9,348 nucleotides of DNA from Polyangiaceae bacterium (GTDB lineage: Bacteria > Myxococcota_A > Polyangia > Polyangiales > Polyangiaceae), in assembly GCA_025934595.1 (NCBI GenBank), contig JAICXU010000067.1:1-9348 (forward strand), in the 5' to 3' direction. Both the position numbers and the translations under genes were made by a program. Below the pieces are notes generated by a model. That model was given only the letters and a program-made list of their open reading frames with translations. It did not search any database and was not told the DNA's origin. Shown one piece after another: positions 6,007-9,348 of this stretch (position 1 is its first letter; each line of letters begins with the position of its first letter).

Positions 6007-6024
6007 TGGCGCGCAGGCGCTACT
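6005..6024. terminator. Hairpin between the convergent GST and PP2C genes
   Basis: AGTGGCGC (6005-6012) pairs with GCGCTACT (6017-6024) around a GCAG loop: eight pairs including one G-U on the + strand transcript. It contains both stop codons' ends and fills the whole 13-base gap, so it could act on both transcripts. No T-run follows on either strand, so it is not a canonical intrinsic terminator. Confidence 0.4.
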
Positions 6025-6877
6025 CGAGGACGGTGCGCAGACACTCGTCGATGGTCTCTTCGGGCGTCGGCGCGGCGAGACCTTGACCGTCGAAGTGCGC
6101 GAGCACGCACGTGACGTTGTCGCGGCCGCCGTGGGCGTTCGCGACCTCGATGAGACGCTCGCATCCGACGTCGATCGACGGCGCGTTCGTCAAAATCTCG
6201 CGCACGAGGCCGTCCTCGACCTCGCCCGTGAGACCGTCGCTGCAGAGGAGAAGAATGTCGCCGCGACGAAGCTCGACTTGCGTGAGCGGAAGCGACAACG
6301 CCGGCATGCGTCCGATGGCCTGCAAAATGACGTTTTTTTGCGGCGAATGCGCGGCTTCTTCTTCGGTCATCTCGCCGCGATCGATGAGCGCTTGGACGTA
6401 GCTCTGATCGCGCGTGAGGCGCGCAAGCGTTCCGGCGCGCAGCAAGTAGGCGCGTGAATCGCCGACGCCGGCGATGGTCACGAAGTCGTCGTGAACCAGC
6501 GCGGCGACGAGCGTAGCTCCCATGCCTTCGCGGCCGGGTTGATGGGATGCGTCGGAGACTTCGATGTTCGCTTGATCGATGCTGGCTCGGAGCGCATCGA
6601 CGGCGAGGGCCTGGTGAAGCGCGTAGTTGAGCGTGCGGAGCATCGCTTCGAGCGTGAGAGCGCTCGCGACCTCGCCCGCGTTTTCGCCGCCCATGCCGTC
6701 GGACACGGCGAGCAACATTTGACGGTCGCCGAGGCCTGCGGACTCGAGCTCACCGATGGCGAGAGGCTGGCCGTACGTGGCGTCGGCAATGAGGAGCGAG
6801 TCTTCGTTGTTGGTTCGGACGCTTCCCACGTCGGACCGGCCATACACCGTCATCGTGACTGCGTTGGTGCGAGACAT
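6020..6877 (-). CDS. PP2C-type protein Ser/Thr phosphatase
   Basis: A 285-residue cytosolic metal-dependent phosphatase of the PPM/PP2C family (PrpC/Stp1-like) that removes phosphate from Ser/Thr residues of proteins, often countering Hanks-type kinases. Motifs occur in order: SDVGSVRTNNEDS (15-27), with the arginine that contacts phosphate and the metal-site Asp26; VSDGMGG (58-64) with Asp60; GMGATLVAA (118-126); GVGDSRAYLLR (137-147); SPQKNVILQAIG (178-189); LCSDGLTGEV (211-220) with Asp214; and GGRDNVTCVL (250-259) with Asp253. All metal ligands expected for an active enzyme are present. There are no transmembrane segments and no extra domain, so it is the minimal catalytic form. GAGGA precedes the ATG at a very short distance; a second ATG eight codons in lacks any site, so the first is kept. 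It lies 45 bases downstream of queE on the same strand. No kinase gene is in the window. Confidence 0.95.
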   Translation of the reverse strand: MSRTNAVTMTVYGRSDVGSVRTNNEDSLLIADATYGQPLAIGELESAGLGDRQMLLAVSDGMGGENAGEVASALTLEAMLRTLNYALHQALAVDALRASIDQANIEVSDASHQPGREGMGATLVAALVHDDFVTIAGVGDSRAYLLRAGTLARLTRDQSYVQALIDRGEMTEEEAAHSPQKNVILQAIGRMPALSLPLTQVELRRGDILLLCSDGLTGEVEDGLVREILTNAPSIDVGCERLIEVANAHGGRDNVTCVLAHFDGQGLAAPTPEETIDECLRTVLE

Positions 6878-6922
6878 TCCTCGTCTACCTTGATCGCATC
6901 CTTCGCGAACGACTTCAATCCT

Positions 6923-7579
6923 CTACACGCCGCGGGCGTCGGGCGACCAGATGAATTTGTGCATTTGCAGCTGGACGCGGACGGGCAATTTGTCCTCCAA
7001 GACCCAGGCCACCACGTCCTTGGTCTCGAGGCGGCCGAACACCGTCGAGAAGAGAACCTTGGGCGTGACCGAGGTCACGCTTTTTTCTTCGAGGATCGAG
7101 CGAGCCCACTCGTAATCGGCGCGGCTCGCGAGGACGACCTTCACTTCGTCGCGGCTCGTGAGATGATGGAGATTGGACCACCGATTGCGCGCGGATTCCC
7201 CCGAGCCTGGCGCCTTGAGATCCATGATCTTGTGGACGCGCGGGTCGACCGAGCTGACGTCCGCCTCGCCGCTCGTCTCGAGGAGCACGGTGCGGCCCGC
7301 GTCGCAGAGGTTGCGCAGGAGCGGAATCGTCGCCGGTTGGAGCAACGGCTCGCCGCCCGTGAGCTCGACGAGATCGGTTCCGGTTTCGAGCGCACGAGCA
7401 AGGACCTCGTCGCGACGCATGCGCGTGCCGCCGTAGAAGGCTTGCGGCGTGTCGCACCACACGCATCGCAAATTGCAGCCGGTCGTGCGCACGAACGTGC
7501 AAGGCAATCCGGCGAACGTCGATTCGCCCTGAATGCTCGCGTAAATCTCGTGGATGACGAGGGTGTCGTCGGCGCTCAC
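6923..7579 (-). CDS. queE: 7-carboxy-7-deazaguanine synthase (radical SAM)
   Basis: A 218-residue radical SAM enzyme that converts 6-carboxy-5,6,7,8-tetrahydropterin to 7-carboxy-7-deazaguanine in the preQ0/queuosine pathway for tRNA modification. After the start, the QueE signature IHEIYASIQGES (9-20) is followed by TFVRTTGCNLRCVWCDTPQA (28-47), whose Cys35, Cys39 and Cys42 bind the 4Fe-4S cluster in the CxxxCxxC pattern. GGTRM (50-54), ELTGGEPLLQ (72-81, the SAM-contacting GGE), LLETSGEAD (99-107) and MDLKAPGSGES (119-129) complete the core. The frame is open for another 125 codons upstream, but that part is Arg-rich and covers another gene, so I start at the GTG at 7579, the first plausible initiator before the conserved core. 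No good ribosome binding site is visible there. The length agrees with the 200-240 residues usual for QueE. The other queuosine genes are not in the window. Confidence 0.93.
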   Translation of the reverse strand: MSADDTLVIHEIYASIQGESTFAGLPCTFVRTTGCNLRCVWCDTPQAFYGGTRMRRDEVLARALETGTDLVELTGGEPLLQPATIPLLRNLCDAGRTVLLETSGEADVSSVDPRVHKIMDLKAPGSGESARNRWSNLHHLTSRDEVKVVLASRADYEWARSILEEKSVTSVTPKVLFSTVFGRLETKDVVAWVLEDKLPVRVQLQMHKFIWSPDARGV

Positions 7580-7605
7580 GAGGCGTGATGTAGCACCAAT
7601 TCGAA

Positions 7606-7639
7606 GAAGACCTAGGTCGAGGTCTAGGTGGCGGTCTTC
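7606..7639. repeat. Hairpin with GGTCTAGGT-type repeat, copy 2
   Basis: GAAGACC (7606-7612) and GGTCTTC (7633-7639) form a perfect 7-bp stem. The interior holds CCTAGGTCGAGGTCTAGG (7611-7628), which starts within a perfect 10-base palindrome, GACCTAGGTC (7609-7618). It fills most of the 61-base gap between the small membrane protein and queE. It shares AGGTCTAGGTG with the repeat at 2244-2258. With no T-run following, it may be a repeat element or an mRNA-processing stem rather than a terminator. Confidence 0.5.
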
Positions 7640-7640
7640 C

Positions 7641-7835
7641 TCAGTCCTCGTCCTCGAAAAACACCGGCGTCTCTCCCGCATCCGGATCATACGTGAGCGC
7701 CGGCGGCGGCACGGGCACGAGCATCGGCGCGCGCGGATGCGTGTAATAACGAACGAGCGCCCATATCGCGCCCGCGATCGAAAATGTCGCGAGCGCGACG
7801 ATGCGACCGAAATACAAAAACTGTCCGCGCCGCAT
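7641..7835 (-). CDS. Small single-pass membrane protein, unknown function
   Basis: A 64-residue protein I do not recognise. A short basic start (MRRGQ) is followed by one hydrophobic segment at about 9-29 (FGRIVALATFSIAGAIWALV), then a Pro-rich stretch (PRAPMLVPVPPPAL) and a strongly acidic end (FFEDED). The basic N-terminus suggests an inner-membrane anchor with the N-terminus inside and the Pro-rich acidic tail outside; an uncleaved signal anchor is the simplest reading. The start at 7835 is chosen because it directly precedes the hydrophobic segment. An ATG four codons earlier (7847) is also possible, and neither has a clear ribosome binding site. The frame stays open further to 7931, but that part overlaps the divergent lipoprotein gene and is Arg-rich. 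It is the first of three minus-strand genes with queE and the PP2C gene, separated from queE by a repeat. Confidence 0.6.
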   Translation of the reverse strand: MRRGQFLYFGRIVALATFSIAGAIWALVRYYTHPRAPMLVPVPPPALTYDPDAGETPVFFEDED

Positions 7836-7853
7836 GTGAGAGCGCATGATAGC

Positions 7854-7858
7854 GAAGG
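7854..7858 (+). promoter_or_regulatory. Shine-Dalgarno GAAGG deciding the GTG start at 7865
   Basis: GAAGG lies six bases before GTG 7865. An in-frame TAG at 7850-7852 excludes any earlier start, so this site and the GTG define the beginning of the DUF3160-type lipoprotein gene. Confidence 0.55.
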
Positions 7859-7864
7859 TCCGTC

Positions 7865-9348
7865 GTGGCCCCGCGCATTCCATTCGCCGGCTTTTTTGCG
7901 ATCGCGCTGATGGCTTGCGCAGGTGGCGCACCCGCGCCGCACACGGGAAATCAAGCCGTGCCGCGCAAGCGAACGGTGACGGCGAGGCCGCCGAGCGCGT
8001 CGTCCTACTGGAGAGGGCTCGATCTCAGCTACGACCCCGATGTCGTCACGCCGGCCTTGCCCATCGACCCCGCCGATCTCGTGCGCGACGAAGGCGCGGC
8101 ACCTCTCTTCGCGAGCCTCACCGCCTCGAGTCGCGCGGCGCTTCTTCGCGACGGATTCGCGATCGTGAAGACGGATCGCGCGCGCTCACACATAGGTGCA
8201 TTTTACACGGATCTGGAGGAGGGCCACGTGCCCATCGCGTTGACGATCGGCGCGCTCACCGAGCTCGCGCATCTCGGAATTTCTGCCGCCGTCAGCGACG
8301 CCCACGGAAACGCGGAGGCACGCGCGCTCGTGTCGTGGCTCGCGCACGTCGAGGCGCGGCTTCTCGTCGAACGAAGAGACGCCCCGAGTGATTTGGTCGC
8401 GCCGTATCGGACGGCGCTCGGCTTCGTTTCGGTGGCGCGGACGCTCGCGGACGCGACGTACGTCCCGTCTTCGGATTTCGGCGACGTGGTCGCGCGCGAG
8501 AAGGCGAACGTCGTGGCACACGCGGCGATTCTGAAGAGCCCCGTTTTCGGAGAGCGCGTCGATTATCGATCGTTTCCCGCCGAGCCCAATCTGCGATTTC
8601 GTGCGTGGCTCGCGCTCGCGCCGTTCTCGCTCGGTGCCGGAGAAGGGGAGCGACGCCATCTGGACGTAGCGCGAGCACGGACGAGCACGCGCGCCGCGCT
8701 GCTCTTGGCGCGCGCGACCGATGCCCGAGTGGATCCGCGCGCATCGGCGGCTTACGCGCGAGCACGCGCGATCGACGTATTTTTGTCGGGGAACGGTGAT
8801 GATCCGGATCTCGCGACGCTCGCGGGTTTCGCGCCGAGAGCGGGCATCGATCTCACCGACGGGCGAACGATCGCGAACGTCGTGCGCGTGGACGAGCTTC
8901 GCTCGATGATCCGCGCCGCGTTCACGCCCAAGCTGATGCAAGGCGAGATGGGAGGACGATCGATCCGCGCCCTCGCCGCTCCCGCGCCGCTCGATGGCGT
9001 CGCCTTGCAAGATCTCGTGACGCCGTCGGTGCCGCCGCGATCGATGCCGTCGGCCCTCGACGTGGCAGCGTGGCTCGGGAGCGACGAGGCGCGCCGCGAG
9101 ATCGCAGCCCGCGGCGACGACAAGCTCGCCGGCTATACGCGCTCGCTCACCTCTCTCTATTCGTCGCGACCGAGCGACGCGCATGCTTCGGTCTATTCGT
9201 CGGCGCTCGAGACGTTCGCGACGATGCTCGCGCCGTCGGTCTCCGAAGCCGCGCTCCCTGCATCGCGCACGCAAGCGTTTCGCGCGCTCGACGTCGACAC
9301 CGCGCTCTCGGCTTGGACCACGTTTCGCTGCGATTTTTCCGGTGTTTC
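7865..9348 (+). CDS. DUF3160-type lipoprotein (partial, runs off the window)
   Basis: An open frame of 494 codons from GTG 7865 has no stop up to the end of the window. The signal peptide ends in LMAC (Cys18, Ala at +2), predicting a lipoprotein. Several segments follow the order seen in DUF3160 proteins: PLFASLTASSRAALLRDGFA (about 80-99), FYTDLEEGHVPIALTIGAL (about 113-131, where the family usually has an Y...IPxFVTTDALLH block), RSIRAL (365-370), an LQDLVTPSVPPRSMPSALDV region leading to AAWLGS (to about 406), and LSAWTTFRCDF (481-491), which matches the family's W-x-x-L-R-H-D segment. The sequence is divergent in these blocks. Typical family members are considerably longer, so a C-terminal portion probably lies beyond the window. 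The function of DUF3160 is unknown. It is divergent from the small membrane protein gene, with 29 bases between the starts. Family assignment rests on motif memory, the reading frame on full translation. Confidence 0.82.
   Translation, partial: MAPRIPFAGFFAIALMACAGGAPAPHTGNQAVPRKRTVTARPPSASSYWRGLDLSYDPDVVTPALPIDPADLVRDEGAAPLFASLTASSRAALLRDGFAIVKTDRARSHIGAFYTDLEEGHVPIALTIGALTELAHLGISAAVSDAHGNAEARALVSWLAHVEARLLVERRDAPSDLVAPYRTALGFVSVARTLADATYVPSSDFGDVVAREKANVVAHAAILKSPVFGERVDYRSFPAEPNLRFRAWLALAPFSLGAGEGERRHLDVARARTSTRAALLLARATDARVDPRASAAYARARAIDVFLSGNGDDPDLATLAGFAPRAGIDLTDGRTIANVVRVDELRSMIRAAFTPKLMQGEMGGRSIRALAAPAPLDGVALQDLVTPSVPPRSMPSALDVAAWLGSDEARREIAARGDDKLAGYTRSLTSLYSSRPSDAHASVYSSALETFATMLAPSVSEAALPASRTQAFRALDVDTALSAWTTFRCDFSGV

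Noticed and set aside
4338..6086. 582-codon + strand frame across fbp and GST
   Set aside because: It is a shadow in another frame, Arg-rich throughout, and spans two well-recognised genes.
6491..7588. 365-codon + strand frame across queE and the PP2C gene
   Set aside because: It is the complement of two clearly identified minus-strand genes, with no domain of its own.
7580..7954. Extended QueE start upstream of 7579
   Set aside because: The extension covers another gene and is Arg/Cys-rich. QueE proteins are about 200-240 residues and begin shortly before the IHEIYASIQGES motif.
8186..9274. 362-codon minus-strand open frame opposite the DUF3160-type gene
   Set aside because: It has Arg-rich composition and no motif. 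The + strand frame is open for 494 codons with a lipobox and family blocks.

Overview
The window looks like chromosomal DNA from a high-GC, GC-skewed-codon Gram-negative bacterium, most probably a myxobacterium (Myxococcota, Polyangiales-like). That is inference from the abundance of secreted lipoproteins, a DUF3160-type lipoprotein, a multiheme cytochrome lipoprotein, a PP2C phosphatase and the style of intergenic repeats. No rRNA, tRNA, CRISPR array, transposase or phage gene was seen.

Left block (1-4147, + strand). After the last 43 codons of an unidentified gene (stop at 131-133) and a GC-rich hairpin (190-210) come five genes that overlap one another end to start: a Cys-rich YtkA-like lipoprotein (232-831), a second YtkA-like lipoprotein with a Met/His motif (828-1253), an exported probable outer-membrane protein (1225-2154), a thioredoxin-fold (redoxin-like) lipoprotein with a CPC centre (2151-2783) and a pentaheme c-type cytochrome lipoprotein (2780-4147). 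The junctions are ATGA, a 29-base overlap, GTGA and TTGA, so the five are almost certainly one translationally coupled operon. All five products carry export signals and four of them are lipoproteins. Together they look like an envelope redox or metal-handling module, possibly a porin-cytochrome type assembly, that I cannot match to a named system. This is the most interesting part of the window. The start of the redoxin gene lies inside a long interspersed palindrome (2153-2230), which supplies most of its lipoprotein signal peptide.

Middle block (4148-6006, + strand). Two housekeeping genes sit here, each behind its own short intergenic region: class I fructose-1,6-bisphosphatase (fbp) and a Nu-class, YfcG-like glutathione S-transferase.

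Right block. On the minus strand, reading right to left, are a small single-pass membrane protein (7641-7835), the queuosine-pathway radical SAM enzyme QueE (6923-7579) and a PP2C-type Ser/Thr phosphatase (6020-6877), possibly one transcription unit. The phosphatase gene converges on the GST gene across a 13-base gap that holds a hairpin. Divergent from the small membrane protein, a GTG-started DUF3160-type lipoprotein gene (7865 onward) stays open to the end of the window and is truncated by it. A short GGTCTAGGT-type repeat appears twice, at 2244-2258 and 7611-7629.
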